This document shows positions 1 to 12,298 of a stretch of DNA of 64,000 nucleotides, one piece after another. The notes below the pieces were generated by a model. The model made no database searches. It was not told the DNA's origin and was given only the letters and a program-made list of their open reading frames with translations. Source of the stretch: Trema orientale (Eukaryota; Streptophyta; Magnoliopsida; Rosales; Cannabaceae). Location of the stretch: assembly GCA_002914845.1 (NCBI GenBank), contig JXTC01000378.1:70924-134923 (forward strand), in the 5' to 3' direction. The position numbers were made by a program, and so were the translations under genes. Numbering within the stretch: the stretch's first letter is position 1; the number at the start of each line of letters is the position of its first letter.

Positions 1-280
1 AACTAGTAATAGAAATAGGAAAAATAGTAAAAAGTACAAAAAAGAGGGAAAAAAAGAACAAAAAAAAAGAATATGTTATAACTAGTAACTGGTAAACTGT
101 AACCAATTTCAAACACTGGTAATTAGTAATCATTTTAGAAAAAGAAATTTTTCTAAAAATAAATTTAAAAATTGATATTTTTCTAAAAAATACAGTACCG
201 ATATTGGAAAAAAACTGACCCACTATATTTTCTAAAAAGACCATGTATGGCCTAATTTCCTCTATTATTTAAAGAATAAT
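1..280. other. AT-rich intergenic sequence
   Basis: Runs of A and T with no coding potential that I can support. It leads into the repeat that was split by copia element A. Confidence 0.5.
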
Positions 281-396
281 TATAAGAAATAGACGTTTTT
301 TAAGATCAATTTAAAAAATAACCGTTTTTTACATCTACTTAATCAATGACTGTTTTAGGGTTTTATCTTGAAAATTGGCCATTTTTGGGTTGATCT
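281..396 (+). repeat. Left half of a MITE-like repeat split by copia A
   Basis: This segment and 8922-9100 together line up with the uninterrupted copy at 16231-16581. Shared stretches include GATCAATTTAAAAAAT and the run up to GTTGATC. Copia A sits exactly at the GATCT inside this repeat. It is non-coding. Family assignment is inference: a short AT-rich element whose ends resemble AAATGACCT. Confidence 0.6.
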
Positions 397-714
397 TGTT
401 CTCAAATATATGTCTATTATATATTGTATAACTATAGACAATATTAGAATATAAAAACTAGGCAAATATTTTCTTCTCTTTATTTTCTTTACCTTTGATT
501 TTCTATGCATATCATTATACAAATGAAATGGTCTATTTATAGACCTAGAGAAATAATTAAAGTTTACAAGTGGCATAATTATTTTTTGTTTATTTCCTAT
601 AATATCTTTAATGATAACCTAAAAGATAAGATCTAATTAATGCATTTCTAATCTTTTTTCTTCTTTTTATGATATTTTTCTATAATAGATATCCTAATAA
701 AATTATTTACAACA
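397..714 (-). repeat. 3' LTR of copia A
   Basis: Direct repeat of 8605-8921, starting TGTTCTCAAATATATG and ending TTATTTACAACA on the plus strand. The adjoining internal bases (minus strand ..AAATAGGAG) are a short purine-rich tract consistent with a polypurine primer. Confidence 0.92.
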
Positions 715-735
715 CTCCTATTTGGATATCTGTTG

Positions 736-2317
736 GTTGGAATGTGCAACTATAAATTTACACACTCCCGTGCAAGTGCACATGATCACAAGTAATATAG
801 ATATGGAAGTAAAATAAGTGTCGAACCCATATGGATTGATTTCTAATTCAATGCTAAGTATCAAAATTATCTCAACTCTAACTCTATCCAAACAACTGAA
901 ATATAGATTTTAAAGAAATAAAATAAAGACAACTAAACTATCATGCAAAATGAATGAAAGCAAGTAAAAAGAAAAATGTCTAGGTTTACTAATTCCCCAA
1001 CCATCCTTTAAATACACAATTTCCTAATTTTCCTTTTAAATTAATTAATCTACTAGAGTTGTCAACCGAGAATTCGGATATATTCACAAATTCCCTTCCA
1101 AGACATAAGTGAAAATACTTAGACAAGTTAATATGTTACTCCTAATATAAATTGACTAGATTCATTAAGTTTAGTTATTCTCACACAAAGATTGCACTAG
1201 TTGCATAGGTATATTCCTATCCTATACAAACTCATCCCACATTAGGTGATCTTATGTTATTCTACCTATGTCCAAACCTAAATTTCCCTTCCCAAGTTCA
1301 TAAAGGTTTCATTCAACATTCTATTTAGTGATCAATTAAATAGAAGCAACAAGTATAAGGTAAAATAAATAACTCAACAATGGATTTGATTAATGAAATA
1401 GGAAAGAAATAAACAAACACAAGATACTAGGTTGGTTCACATAGTAAAACTAGACAAAGAAATATTTAGTTCATAATGTAAATTGAGAACAATAATATTA
1501 TAATCCAATGAATTCAAGAAATACAAAATCAAAGAGAGAAAAGTTAAAGAATTCTCCCTTAGAAAAGCATGAAGGTGTTCAAAGAGGTTGTCAAGCTCCT
1601 CCTCAAAGTTTGGCTCTTGCTCCCTTGAATCCTCTCTCTAAGATTTTCTCTCAACTATACTACTATCTAAATACGAAAAATACAAATAAAAACTCACAAG
1701 AAAATAAAGAAAAGATGGTATAAACAAAGGGTGGTATTGATGTTGTGGAGGAAATCAAGAAATAGAGGCTTGGAGCTTGTAATCATCTTCTTCTTCCTCT
1801 TCTTCGTCTTTCGTGTTTGCCTCCCTCTCTTTCTCTCTATCCCAACATGCCGCTTCTAACCCCAAAGATAGGGTTTTAAAGTGGTGGTTTATGACAGGTC
1901 GAATTTGGACTATTGGATCATCAAAAAGTTGATCTCGACCGTTAATTATTGACATAGGATGCAGATAGTGGCGTCGTGGCATCAAAACTTTCCCAGAGTT
2001 AGCGCTGCGGTGCCACTTTGTCTGCTGCAGTGCCACGTTTCCCTTGGTCTGGCGCCACGTTTTCCAGGGTGTGCTATTTCTTCGTTTTAGCTCTGATTCG
2101 CCTCATTTTCATTGCGTTACGTCCATATCGGATTCAACTTCGATCCCAATATTTGAAAAACCCATTTATGAGGCATAAATTCACCTTAATTCATATTAAA
2201 CACTCTTATTTTATTCTCTTATGTACACAAACAAGTAAAACATCAAAACAACTAGTAAGACAATTGAAACATCTTAAAATAAACAAAAACATAGCAAAAC
2301 TTAAGCAACATTATCAC
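736..2317 (-). repeat. Solo LTR of a Tat/Athila-like gypsy element, nested in copia A
   Basis: It shares three landmarks with the LTRs at 22409-23886, 33801-36150 and 52866-53952. These are an entry block with GTGCAAGTGCAC and AAGTAATA, a GC-rich block of GCGCTGCGGTGCCAC type, and an exit block with CTATTTCTTCGTTTTAGC followed by TTTTCATTGCG. It ends near ATTATCA. It contains no credible gene. I could not find a clean target duplication, so both ends are approximate. Orientation is set by analogy with the copy at 52866, whose primer site lies on its left. Confidence 0.6.
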
Positions 2318-2589
2318 TAGATAACTCTATTTTAATGGACTTAACAATATCCATCGTACAAGAAAATGTCATATAAGTGCCTCGTTAAAACCTTACTAGG
2401 AAAAAACCCTATTGAAAAAAAATCCAAGTGAAGGAAGAAGAGTACAGTATTCTTGTTCATCTTTTGCTTTAAAAAGTGTCTCATTAAAATCTTGCCAAGA
2501 AAATCTAGTAGGACAAAACTTTAGCTAAGGGAAAAAAGAGTATACACGTAACTAACTCCCCTTTATGTAAATATAACTAATGTAGCTTG

Positions 2590-4200
2590 AACATTTACTG
2601 AAGATCTTTAAGTCGACGCATTCCGATCTTATGCACCAATTTCTCAAATGTTGAGATAGGGAGTGATTTAGTGAATAGATCTACTAAGTTATTATTGGAG
2701 TGAATTTGTTGAATATCTATATCACTTTTCTTTTGTAGGTCATGTGTGAAGAATAATTTTGGCAATACATGTTTAGTCCTATCGCCTTTGATATAACTTT
2801 CTTTAAATTGAGCAATGTTATAGTATTATGCTCGTGTATTACAGTTGGGATCAATCTGATGGAATGTAATTTGTATGTTTCTTGAACATGTTGAATCATG
2901 GATCTCAACTATACACATTCCCAGCTTGCTTCATAAAGTGCAATTATTTCTGTATAATTTGAGGATGTAGTAGTTATAGTTTGTTTCGTAGAGCGCCAGG
3001 ATATTGCTGTGTCACCGTTAGTAAATACATAACTTATTTGGGATCGAACTTTGTATGAGTCAGACAAATACCCTGCATCTGCAAATCTAGTTAATTGTGA
3101 TTTGGATTCATTAGAATAAAATAAACCCATATCAGTCGTTCCTCAAAGATAACAGAATATTTGCTTAATTCCTTTCTAATGTCTTTGAGTTGGAGCAGAA
3201 CTATACCTTGCTAACAAATTGACAGAAAAAGATATATCAGGTCGAGTACAATTAGCAAGATACAGAAGAACTTTAATCGCACTCAAATATGGTACTTCAG
3301 GACCAAGAATTTCTTCGTTATCTTCCTGAGGACGAAAATGGTCCTTTTTCATATCAAGCGTTCTAATAACCATTAGGGTACTCAATGGATGAGCTTTGTC
3401 TATATAAAAATATTTAAGAACCTTTTCTGTATAAGCTGACTGATGGATAAGTATCCTATCTTGTAAATACTCAATCTGTAAGCTAAGACAAAATTTTGTT
3501 TTTCTGAGATCTTTCATCTCGAATTCTTTATTTAGATATTCTATTGCCTCATCAATATCTTCAAGAGTTCCAATAATATTCAAGTCATCGACATATACCG
3601 CAATGTTAGTAAATCTAGTTTTTGAGCTCTTAATGAAAATGCATAGACAAATAAGATTATTCACACATTCTTTATTCAAAAAATATTCACTAAGTTGGTT
3701 ATACCACATGCGTCTGGATTATTTTAATCCACACAAAGATCTTTGTAATTTTATAGAGCATATTTCCCGAGGTATTGAATTAAGTTCCCCAGGTACTTTA
3801 AATCCTTCAGGAATTTTCATATAAACATCACTGTTAAGTGATCCATATAGATATGCTATTACAACGTCTATTAGATACATTTCAAATCCTTTAGAGACTG
3901 TCAGACTAATTAAGAACTGTAATGTAATCGTATCTACCACAAGAGAATATGTTTCCTCAAAATCTATACCAGGTCTTTGTTAGAAACCTTATGCCATGAG
4001 TCGTGCTTTGTATCTCACGATCTTATTTTTCTCATTATGTTTTCATAGAGAGACCCATTTGTACCTTACTGAGTTCACATCTTTTGGTGTTTGGACAATA
4101 GACCCAAATACTTCTATTTTCTCAAGAGATTTTAGTTCTTCCTGGATTGTCTCTTTCCATTTTCGCCAATTATTTCTATGCCGTCATTTGTTGATAGATC
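2590..4200 (-). pseudogene. Copia A reverse transcriptase and RNase H, broken
   Basis: The RT domain would copy element RNA into DNA. Visible RT pieces are an RYKARLMA stretch near 4000, DVVIAYLYGSL (family usually DVVTAYLYG) near 3860, and an intact YVDD catalytic box at 3584-3595. RNase H follows towards lower coordinates (about 2909-3130), with the AISWRSTKQ and EIIALYEA regions corresponding to the family's STEAEY region. The frame changes at about 3710, 3170 and 2908 and carries stops, so no full protein can be made. The connection region between integrase and RT lies at 4184-4615. Confidence 0.85.
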
Positions 4201-5560
4201 TTGGTTCAAGTTCCTTGCTTTCATTTATAATATCAATAGCTAATGCGTATTCAAATATATTGTTTACAATTATTTTATCGCGTATCCATTCTTTTTCTGA
4301 GCTGACATAACTTATAGAGATCTCTTTATTCTTAATATTATCAGGTACCTGAACCTCCTCTGAGGTTATTTGTTCGGTTATGTCAACTTCTTCTTTTGGT
4401 AATACGGTTATCACTTTAGGGATACCGTCATTTTCAGGATAGCCTATTTCCTTAATATTTCCCTTTTTCTTCCTCTGGACTTTATGTTTAGAGCCAATTG
4501 GTCTACCACGCTTTAAATATGCATTAGATTCATTTGATTTCAAGCTCAAGGATTGTCCAATAGGGACATCAATCCGAGCAGGAGTATTTACAGCTGGTAT
4601 ATATGACTTAGTCACCCTTTTTATATCAGTAAATGCTTCAGGTAATTGATTTGCAATATTTTACAAATGTATAAGTTCACATTGATTAGTGTGAGGATCA
4701 AAATGAGATAACGATGATATATTCTATGAAATTTCATATTTTTTCAGCTTCTCAATTTTATGTTTCTCCCCCCTAAAGCTAGAAAAATTATTTCTTCAAA
4801 TTGACAGTCGGTAAACCGTGTCATAAACATATTACCAGTCAATGGCTCAAGATATTTATAATGGATGACAATTCAAATCCAATATAAATTCCCTATCTTC
4901 TTTGGGGACCCATCTTAGTACACTGTGGTGGAGCAATTGGAACATATACAATACAACCAAAAATTCGTAGATGGGATATATTTGGTTCTTGACCAGAAAC
5001 AATTTGTAATGGGGAGTATGTATGATAAGTAGTTGGTCTAATGCGAATTAGTACTGCTGCATGTAAGATTGCATATCCCCAAACAGAACTTGGTAAGTTC
5101 GGTCTCATTAGTAATGGCCTAGCAATTAATTGCAGATGCTTGATAAATGACTCAGCCAATCCATTTTGTGTATGTGTATGAGCAATAGGATGCTCAACAA
5201 TAATCCCAATTGACATGCAATAATCATTAAATGCTTGTGATGTGAATTCTCCTGCATTATCAATTCGGATTTTCTTTATAGTATAATCCAGAAATTGAGC
5301 TCGTAAACGAAGTATTTGTGCAAGGAGTCTCACAAATGCAATATTACGAGTAGATAATAAACAAACATGAGATCAACGGGTTGAGGCATCTATTAATACC
5401 ATAAAATATTGAAATGGTCCACACAATAGAGTAATCGGTCCACATATATCTCCTTGAATTCGTTCTAAAAATGCTGAAGATTCAATTGCTACTTTTATTG
5501 AAGATGGCCTGACAATCATTTTTCCTTGAGCACAAGCAGCACATGAAAAATCACTGAATA
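4184..5560 (-). pseudogene. Copia A integrase and linker, broken
   Basis: The piece at 4893-5333 matches the copia integrase core: KIRIDNAGEFTSQAFNDYC (third-strand Asp region) and then HTQNGLAESFIKHLQ with the catalytic Glu. Further upstream the core continues in other frames to about 5560. The 4184-4615 piece is the low-complexity linker between integrase and RT, with a GRPIGSKHKVQRKKK basic stretch. Stops and frameshifts separate the pieces. Confidence 0.82.
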
Positions 5561-5612
5561 AAAGAATCTTTTCATTCTTTAATGTGTGGCCATGTGAATT
5601 TTCAGTAATTCT

Positions 5613-6130
5613 TCACATCATTATTGACCCAGGATGGCCTAACCAGTCATGCCAAAGAATAAAATCCTTAGGATTTAATAACTTTTGATTCTCCACAATA
5701 TTAGATTCGATTGGATTTATAAATGTGTAATATAATTCAGAAGAGAACGCAAGTAATTTTTTCAATATACATTTTTTGCCTGAGTTAATAGATGTAATAT
5801 AGAGATATTCTGTGTCGTCTTTATTTATGGTTTCAATATAATAACCGTTACAACAAATATCTTTAAAACTTAATAAGTTTTTCTTTGATCTACTAGAGAA
5901 CAACGCATCATCTATTATAAATTTCGTGCCACTAGGTAATATAATATTGGCTCTTCCAGAACTTTCAATAATATTAGAAATCTCTAATATTGTTCTAACA
6001 TTGGATATAACTAATTGTAGCTGGGAAAAATATTTCTTTTTTATTTTTAAGAATAGTATGCGTTGTTGTACTATCTGCAAGATATTGATCTTTACCACTG
6101 ACTTTAACGCCAACAATTTTTTTCATTTAC
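5613..6130 (-). pseudogene. Copia A protease end and integrase zinc-binding start, broken
   Basis: This is a single open stretch of about 167 codons. It contains the region after the protease (NIILPSGTKFIIDDALF, SKKNLLSFKDI), where copia polyproteins usually read LxxVLYxPxxxxNLLS, and ends in ILWHDWLGHPG, the start of the integrase zinc finger (HxxxxH). The Asp-Ser/Thr-Gly protease site itself lies upstream in damaged sequence. Confidence 0.75.
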
Positions 6131-6544
6131 GCTCATGTTTCTTCATAAAAATTAAACAGAGATAAAAGTAAGAATTAAGTAAATATATATATATAAATTC
6201 TTAATTATTCAAACTATTACATATAATGAAACACACTAAAAAGATCTTATTGAAAACTTTAAGATAATATAAAGACTTACTTCTTTAAATTATAAAAACG
6301 ATATAAAGACCAATATTGGTAAAATAATTAACCAACGTTGATATTATCATTGCCAATCAAATCATCCATGTTCTCATTGGGAATGTTATCAAGGAAATCA
6401 GATATATCCAAAAATAGATTGTTTTTAGGAGCATCTTGCTCAAAAAAATTTATTTCTATGCCTTTTTCCCTTTTTCTTTCAGTGATGCTTGATAAATATC
6501 AGCAAGATGTTTGGGTGTACGACAAGTACGCTCTCAATGTCCAA

Positions 6545-7530
6545 TTATTCCACATCTATAGCAGATACTTTCTTTATTTTTCTTCCCTTTTTCTTGGTTC
6601 CTTTTATCATTTCCCATTTTCTTGAAATTTGAGGAATAGTCATTATAGCTACTGTGATACCAAGTATTATCACGATCACGACCACGATCACGACCACGAC
6701 TAAGTCTGCGCTCACGATCGGGGTCTCGCTATTGGTGACAACTACGGTAAGATTTGCCATTTGTTGCATTAACTTTAGGGGGTAAAATAGAATCATCAGA
6801 TGTCATATTCACTTCAAAAAATGGAGCTGAACCAGTTAGGTGAGACTCATAATTTTTCATCAACAGTTGATTATTTTATTCAGCAATAAGGAGGCATGAT
6901 ATCAATTTAGAATATTTTTATAACTTTGTTCTTGATATTATTGCTGTAAAATCACATTGGATGCATGAAAAGTAGGATATGTTTTTTCTAACATTTCTCT
7001 TTCAGTGATTCGTTCTCCGTATAACTTTAATTAAGAAGTGATTCTAAATATTGCAGAGTTATAGTCACCCACTGTTTTATAATCCTGCAAACACAGGTGA
7101 ATCTAGTCATTGCGAAATTTAATTAAGAAGTGATTCTAAAAATTGCAGAGTTATACTCGCCCACTATTTTATAATCCTGCAAACACAAGTGAATCTAGTC
7201 ATTGCGAACTTTTGGCAGTATTACAGTTGCAAGGTGGTCAAAACAATCCTTTAGATTTTGCCAAAGGACTAGTAGATCTTTCACAGTGAGATATTCATAT
7301 TTCAATCCCTCATGGATATGATAACAAAGGAATATCATTGCCTTGGCATGGTCATGTGAGGACACTTCATTTCTTTCTATAATTGTCTCACCAAGATTTT
7401 TGGCAACCAAATGAATTTCAGCATTAAGGACCCATGCTTGATAATTTTGTCCCGATATACCCAGGGTAGCAAACTCAAGCTTTGTAATGTTCGACATCAT
7501 AAATACTAATATGTGACAAAAATGTAACAA
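6545..7530 (-). pseudogene. Copia A gag, broken
   Basis: The N-terminal part starts near MSNITKLEFATLGISGQNY (about 7500) and continues with WVLNAEIHLVAKNLG, a common plant copia gag opening. The downstream part around 6545-6800 is rich in repeated GTG/ATC codons and would encode the basic, zinc-knuckle end of gag in another frame. A 92-bp tandem duplication at 7026-7207 and frameshifts disrupt it. Confidence 0.75.
7026..7207. repeat. 92-bp tandem duplication inside copia A gag
   Basis: Two adjacent copies begin TTTAATTAAGAAGTGATTCT and end TCTAGTCATTGCGAA, offset by 92 bp (7026 and 7118). They differ at only a few bases. The duplication arose after or during decay of the element. Confidence 0.85.
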
Positions 7531-8604
7531 TATTAATATATGAGTAAGTAAATATGCAAAGAATAATTACAACAGAATCAGCAAAGAATAATTACAACAG
7601 AATTATTTGATCATGTCTTTATATGAATAAATATAGTATTAGTTTAGCATGTATTATATTTAGAGAAAAATGACGTATAAACGTAGGGCAATACTGAAAA
7701 TTCATTATAATACTGATTGAAGTATATTTATACAATAAATATTTTAAATAGCCATAAGAAATAAAATATGTAATTTGACCAAATTTAATATAATATGTAT
7801 TTATATTAATTAGAATAAGAATATTAATGGGATATAATCATATAAATATGTGTTAACATGAACATATAATTATATACAATTATAAATTAATGACTTCGAT
7901 TATGATAAAATTTTATATAAAAAGAATGTTATTTAAAAATCCAAATGATTATCTTATCGAGGGTAAAGAAACAAAAGTAATTCTTTTCTTTTTTTATTTA
8001 TTTTTATTCACTAGCTTCATCATCAATTAAATACAACCACATAGTATCAATACAAGATGTATAAAACCACTTGGTAAAGTGGTATGTCAAAGGATCATTT
8101 CTCTAATTAGTCTCTTCATATATCAACTTTACATATTGTTTTCAATCAATACTTCACAAAACTAAAAAGTAAAATAAACCTAGATACAACACCTTTATAA
8201 TCTAATAGTACAAATATAAATAGTGTATATATATATATTTTGTATTATACATATATGTATTATAATTTCATGTGACTTTTTATCATTATGTGTGCATAAA
8301 AGAAAAATTGAAAAAAAAGGGTGTAAGATTCGAAAAATCATTATCTAAATCTTTGAGATTCTAGTAAGATACTATATTATAACATAGTAACAAAGCATGA
8401 TATACAAATAGAGTATCATACATATATATATCTATGTATATGAAGAAGACTATGTGATTATAACAATAAACATAATATAATTTTAGATAAGCAACAATAA
8501 AAGTGTATAAAACATAAACAAGGACATAGTATAAGGCAAGTTATACATAAATTATCTAAAGATTATACCTTCAGGAGATAAACAGAGTTTTCGTGCTAAT
8601 AACG
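7531..8604. other. Leader of copia A, non-coding
   Basis: AT-rich untranslated region between the 5' LTR (right side) and gag. Next to the LTR the minus strand reads CGTTATTAGCACGAAAAC, where the primer-binding site should be. It does not give a clean match to the initiator-Met tRNA end, unlike elements B and C. A small duplication of AATAATTACAACAGAAT lies near 7558-7604. Confidence 0.5.
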
Positions 8605-8921
8605 TGTTATAAAATATATGTCTATTATATATGGTATAACTATAGACAATATTAGAATATAAAAACTAGGCAAATATTTTCTTCTCTTTATTTTCTTTGT
8701 CTTGATTTTCTATACGTATCATTATACAAATGAAATGGTCTATTTATAAACCTAGAGAAATAATTAAAGTTTAGAAGTGGCATAATTATTTTTTATCTAT
8801 TTCCTATAATATCTTTAATGATAGCTTAAAAGATAAGATCTAATTAATGTATTTCTAATCTTTTGTCTTCTTTTCATGATATTTTTCTATAATAGATATC
8901 CAAATAAAATTATTTACAACA
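8605..8921 (-). repeat. 5' LTR of copia A
   Basis: Direct repeat of 397-714. It begins TGTTATAAAATATATG and ends TTATTTACAACA, and is followed directly by the GATCT target duplication. Confidence 0.92.
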
Positions 8922-9100
8922 GATCTATTTTTTTGATAAAGTTAATCAATTTTTGAAAAAATAAATCAATATAATTTGATATACTTAAAAATGACTATTT
9001 TTGAAATAATTTTTAAAATTTGGCCATTTTTAACAGTATGTGAAAAACAACTAATTTTCAAATTATGATCCAAAATTTGGCAATTTGGCTAAAAGGTCAT
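8922..9100 (+). repeat. Right half of the MITE-like repeat split by copia A
   Basis: It continues the repeat of 281-396 and matches the second half of 16231-16581 (for example AAATCAATATA, TTTGGCCATTTTTAA and the end GGCTAAAAGGTCATTT). Confidence 0.6.
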
Positions 9101-9829
9101 TTTTTTATACCATAAGATAGATGAATTTCAAGCTTTAGATTTAATTGGATGGCCCAAATTGTTGGGCCCGAGGTAGTGGCAAAAATAGGGCCCCCCCAAT
9201 AGCCTTGCCCTAAAAAAAACCTTACTGTGGCCATACCAATTTTAAAGAGAAGTTTACTTTGTTAATTACCACTTTCAACTCAGTTATTGTATGTGTAAAT
9301 CCTAAAATTAAAAAAGAAATCTTACCATATCTAAATAAATTCTAAAGAGAAGTTTAGTGGCTAAAAGTAATAGTTAAAAAAGTGATAAAAAATTGCTGTT
9401 AATTTCAGTTTGTGTATCTTAAAAGAGTAAGATGATAAGGACACACAAAATTTATACGCAAAGTTACATACAATGATATGACATGCTTTTTCAAAGTAGG
9501 AATACACTACATGCATGATTAATCAGTTAAAAAAACATGCAATATATTATTGTGTGTGACTTTTGTGTCTCTAATGTTACTTATCTTAAAAAGTGGTATT
9601 TGTCTACTTATAAATATGACATTATACTCTTATTTACTAAATTAATACCTGTCTCTCTATCTATCTTTGAGATGTTCAAATTTTTCCACTCCATAGATAT
9701 GCAAAAGAGAAATAATGCTATCCCAACTGGGACCAAAACATAAATTTTATGTCAAGATCGACATAAGGAAAGTGCTTGATTCTATAAGTTTTGTATTTCA
9801 TGATCCACGTAGCAACCATTATACCACAT
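9101..9829. other. Intergenic spacer
   Basis: AT-rich sequence without a supported gene, between the repeat around copia A and copia B. Confidence 0.4.
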
Positions 9830-9834
9830 AGGGT

Positions 9835-10382
9835 TGTTAGGTAATAATCTCCCCAACAGGCATAATATATGTGGAAGCGATAAATTAAAGTGAACATAAA
9901 TGTCGAAATAAAATAAACACAGGACACTCAAATTTACATTATTTACCAATTTGGCTACATCCACGGAGTTGCTGCAGATCTTTACTATAGGGAGAAAAGG
10001 AACTTTACAAGTGTTTACAAATACTTATTCAGCACTCCTCACACCCAGACCCCGAATACACCCAAAAGAAAAACTGTATTTTTCTCTAACTCTCAAGAAT
10101 AAAATCTCTCTATTTTACTTTTACTATGTTTGGCGTTTCTCACTTCTCTGGGATGAAGAAATGAAGAGAATTAAGCCTCTATTTATAGGCTTAGGCTCAC
10201 TAACCTCTTCATCAAATCCTCACATAATCCTCACTAACCGCTGCAAATACACGTTTTGTACTAGCTATATCTTATACATCTTTTTGACATAAATATGAAG
10301 ATATCCTCCATCTCCTCATGCGGTTTGTATGCAGTAGAGATATTCTTCTATTTAATGTACTAAATACATTCAAATGCAAATA
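9835..10382 (-). repeat. 3' LTR of copia B
   Basis: Matches 14349-14923 and the LTR of element D. The shared core includes GCTGCAGATCTTTACTATAG and AACTGTATTTTTCTCTAACT. The outer end begins TGTTAGG. The inner end is eroded (CAAATGCAAATA where D has CGCTAACA). The next bases are polypyrimidine on the plus strand, consistent with the polypurine tract. Confidence 0.88.
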
Positions 10383-10639
10383 ATCTCCAATTTGAAGACT
10401 TGAATTCAATCATATCTTTACACACGATCAATGCAGTAGCTCATCTCTCTCTTCTTCATGCTTGCAAGCCAACTGAAGCTGAATGCTGCTTTAGTTTGTC
10501 AATGGTCACCGTCTTCGTTAAAATGTCAGCTGGATTCTTGCTTTCTGGAATCTTCTCAAGTACCAAGAACTCCGTTTTCCAAAACTGATCTTATAAAGTG
10601 ATACCGAACCTGTATATGCTTCGTCCTTGTATGATAAAC

Positions 10640-12290
10640 TTGATTCGTTGCCTAGTGAATTACACTCTAGCTATCGCAATGCAATGCACTATTGTCTTGC
10701 TTGTGACCCAACTCTTCCAAGAATGACTGTAATCATACGAACTCCTTGCTAGCTTCTATCATGGCCACGTACTCTACCTCAGTGGTTGAATGTGCAACTA
10801 TCTTCTGCAACTTTGAAACCCAACCAACTGCAGTACCTCCAAAAGTGTACACATATCTAATAGTACTCTTTCTTCCATTTAAATTGCCAGCCATGTCAGT
10901 ATCAACATAGCCTTGTAGACCTAAATCTAACTTTCTGAAGCACAGGGCCATATTACTAGTACCTCTCAAGTATCTGAGAATCCACTTCACTGCTTCCCAG
11001 TGTTGCTTTCCTAGATTACTCATATATCGGCTCACAACTCTCACTGCATGTGCTATATCTGGTCTATCGCACACCATAGCATACATAAGACTTCTAATAA
11101 CAGAAGAATAAGGTACCTTGGCCATGTGAGCTCGTTCATGCTCAGTTGAGGGTGCCTGCTCCTTGATTAATTTGAAGTGATTAGTCAGAAGGGTACTCAT
11201 AGGCTTTGCTTCATTCATATTGAAACTGCTAAGCACTTTTTTCGTATACTCCTCTTATGATAGCTTCAAAACTTCATTTGCTCTAGAAATCCTTATCCCA
11301 AGGATTTGTTTTGCAGCTCCCAGGTCCTTCATAGAAAACTTCTTAGACAATTCCTTCTTGAGTTTATCATTTCCTCCATGCTAGCTCCAGTAATCAATAT
11401 ATCATCTATATTTAGTAATAGAATAATATAGGAATTGTCAAACCTCTTCATATAATAGCAATAATCCGTCTGGCACTACAAGTAACTATTATTATTCATG
11501 AACACATCGAACTTCTTATACCACTGTCTTGGAGCATGTTTTAGGCTATATATGCTCTTATGAAGTTTATATACCATTTTTTCCTTCCCTTGTACTTCAA
11601 AACCTTATGACTACTTCATGTAAATTTCTTCCTCCAGTTCACCATGAAGAAATGCCGTCTTGACATCTAACTGCTCTATATATAAGTTTTCTTTAGCCAC
11701 AAAACCAAGTACTGTTCTAATAATGTTCGATTTAACCATTGAGAGAAAATCTCAGTGTAATCGATGCCTTCCTTCTGTTGAAAGCCTTTGAAAACAAGCC
11801 TTATCTTGTACCGTTTGCTGCCATCATGTTCTTTCTTTATTCGAAAGACCCACTTGTTGCGTAATGCCTTATTTTCTTCTTATAGTTCAGCCAACTCCTA
11901 TGTTTAATTGGACGCTAGTAAATCTATCTCATCTTTCATAGATAACTCCCACTTGGTTGATTTATCATTCTGCACTGCTTCTTCAAAGATCTCTGGCTCA
12001 CCTTTATCAGTCAACAGAATGTAATGTAGTGCATGGGAGTATCTCTGAGGAGGTCAGATTACTCTGGAAGATATTCTAAGTTTAGCCATTGGTGTTTGTG
12101 GCTCTGCCGTTGGTGCTACAGCTTCTTGATCTTCCTGGTCATAATTAGTCTTCATTTTATTACTAGTCATTCAATGGAATTACCTCTGTCTTATTGACTT
12201 CAAGACATGTACCATCAGCTCCGGTGCCCAACCTGTCCTTATACATCACCTTCTCATTAAATATAATATCCCTACTTCTGATGATCTTCT
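10640..12290 (-). pseudogene. Copia B reverse transcriptase and RNase H, broken
   Basis: The open piece at 10733-11236 holds the RT end and RNase H start: MLSSFNMNEAKPMSTLL, the VRVVSRYMSNLGKQHW region, YLRGTSNMALCFRK, and RNase H residues in YVDTDMAGNLNGRKST and STTEVEYVAM. The YVDD box near 11400 has become NIDD, and earlier RT stretches near 11560-11900 carry stops. RT activity is not expected. Confidence 0.85.
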
Positions 12291-12298
12291 GATATTGG

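Larger units (their letters stand above)
397..8921 (-). mobile_element. Ty1/copia LTR retrotransposon A, complete but decayed
   Basis: Two LTRs of 318 and 317 bp (397-714 and 8605-8921) begin TGTT and end AACA. They are flanked by the 5-bp target duplication GATCT (392-396 and 8922-8926). By eye the LTRs differ at about 18 positions. The coding parts lie on the minus strand from right to left in the order gag, protease, integrase, reverse transcriptase, RNase H, which is the copia order. The frames are broken by many stops and frameshifts, so the element is not autonomous now. Its length of 8.5 kb is inflated by a gypsy-type LTR nested near the 3' end (about 736-2317). Confidence 0.92.

Noticed and set aside
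9537..9743. Short plus-strand frame left of copia B
   Set aside because: No family match, AT-rich composition, no promoter evidence.
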